This document shows, in pieces, positions 22,572 through 23,099 of a stretch of 23,099 nt of DNA; the first letter of the stretch is position 1, and every line of letters starts with the position of its first letter. The stretch spans positions 1-23,099 of the forward strand of contig JAAZCR010000286.1 of NCBI GenBank assembly GCA_012513195.1, read 5' to 3'. The stretch is from Bacilli bacterium. Lineage in GTDB: Bacteria; Bacillota_I; Bacilli_A; Haloplasmatales; Haloplasmataceae. Both the position numbers and the translations under genes were made by a program. Under the pieces are notes generated by a model that saw nothing but the letters and a program-made list of their open reading frames with translations, was not told the origin of the DNA and ran no database searches.

Positions 22572-23099
22572 TTAGCCAAACAAAACGATTAAGATACTAA
22601 TGATACTAAAGAATAATCCAGCTAGGTAGAATATTAACACCACTGTCGATTCGCGATAACCTAATAACTCAAAATGATGGTGTAACGGAGCCATTTTAAA
22701 GAGACGTTTTCCTTTCGTTCTTTTGAAATAAGTAATTTGGAGAATAACACTTAAAGCTTCAATCACAAATACGCCACCAACTAAAATAAGCAATAATTCT
22801 TTTTTCGTAAGTATCGCAAGTACACTAAGACTAGCACCTAGGGTAAGACTACCAGCGTCGCCCATGAAAATCTTGGCAGGATGCACATTATATATTAAAA
22901 ATCCTAAGAGTACTCCTAATAATGCACTACCAAATAGCACTAAATCATATTGTTCATTCCGATAAGCAATAAAAGTAAACGTTGCGACCGCAAAACTTGA
23001 AACTCCTCCCGCTAGTCCATCTAAACCATCCGTAAAATTTACCGCGTTCGTCGTTCCTACAAGAATCAAGAAACATAGAATTCCATAGAACCATTTAAA
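22572..23099 (-). CDS. mraY: Phospho-N-acetylmuramoyl-pentapeptide transferase, partial (C-terminal 175 residues)
   Basis: Makes lipid I by moving phospho-MurNAc-pentapeptide from UDP onto undecaprenyl phosphate in the membrane. The frame stays open to the right edge of the window; the 5' part, about 145 residues, lies outside. Visible family motifs are TNAVNFTDGLDGLAGG, FMGDAGSLTLGA with the catalytic Asp region, and the histidine motif PLHHHFELLG, set among hydrophobic segments. The TTG at 23069 is an internal codon, not a start, because coding sequence continues upstream. It is the first gene seen of the dcw cluster and sits directly before murD. Confidence 0.96.
   Translation of the reverse strand, partial: FKWFYGILCFLILVGTTNAVNFTDGLDGLAGGVSSFAVATFTFIAYRNEQYDLVLFGSALLGVLLGFLIYNVHPAKIFMGDAGSLTLGASLSVLAILTKKELLLILVGGVFVIEALSVILQITYFKRTKGKRLFKMAPLHHHFELLGYRESTVVLIFYLAGLFFSIISILIVLFG

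Noticed and set aside
23061..23069. TTG at 23069 as the start of a short mraY
   Set aside because: The reading frame stays open and MraY-like to the window edge, so the gene is simply cut off.
1..23099. CRISPR arrays, insertion sequences, phage genes, tRNA or rRNA genes
   Set aside because: No regularly spaced repeats, transposase or integrase motifs, or cloverleaf-like or rRNA sequences were seen in any gap.

Overview
This window reads as chromosomal core DNA of an AT-rich, endospore-forming member of the Bacillota, Bacilli-like. The evidence is a spoIIAA-spoIIAB pair next to dacF and pdp, as in Bacillus; a dcw (division and cell wall) cluster with a SpoVE/FtsW gene between murD and murG; an N-acetyl-type lysine/DAP pathway; GAGG/GGAGG ribosome binding sites before nearly every gene; and U-tailed hairpins after most transcription units. 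A deep-branching, sporulating, walled relative of the mollicutes is possible, but the genus cannot be read from the sequence. No mobile element, phage gene, rRNA, tRNA or CRISPR array was seen.

Region 1 (1-6646, minus strand): pdp, then dacF, then the compact dapF-asd-dapA-dapH operon, then spoIIAA and the start of spoIIAB. In Bacillus dacF is followed directly by spoIIAA-spoIIAB-sigF; here four diaminopimelate (DAP) genes with their own promoter and terminator sit in between.

Region 2 (6754-14417): mixed-strand housekeeping and accessory genes. They are a histidine phosphatase, a sugar-isomerase-like TIM barrel, an FAD oxidoreductase with a C-terminal Rieske domain, cysK-cysE, a lipoprotein-type N-acetylmuramoyl-L-alanine amidase, inorganic pyrophosphatase, a calcineurin-like phosphoesterase and a PAP2 phosphatase. 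Most are single units bounded by hairpins, several of them shared between convergent genes.

Region 3 (14666-23099): a DUF2225-type zinc-ribbon protein on the plus strand, then the dcw cluster on the minus strand, transcribed mraY (partial)-murD-ftsW/spoVE-murG-murB-ftsA-ftsZ. It makes lipid II precursors (MurD, MurB, MraY, MurG), supplies a SEDS glycan polymerase, and encodes the FtsA/FtsZ cytoskeleton. No divIB/ftsQ lies between murB and ftsA, and FtsA is divergent.

The least explained DNA is the 254-base gap between murD and ftsW. It holds nested inverted repeats, a 12-bp inverted repeat whose downstream copy can also pair with the top of an intrinsic terminator, and a hairpin that buries the ftsW Shine-Dalgarno sequence. 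Together these look like an undescribed cis-regulatory leader for the ftsW-murG-murB genes. All of this was worked out by eye; no folding or database search was run.
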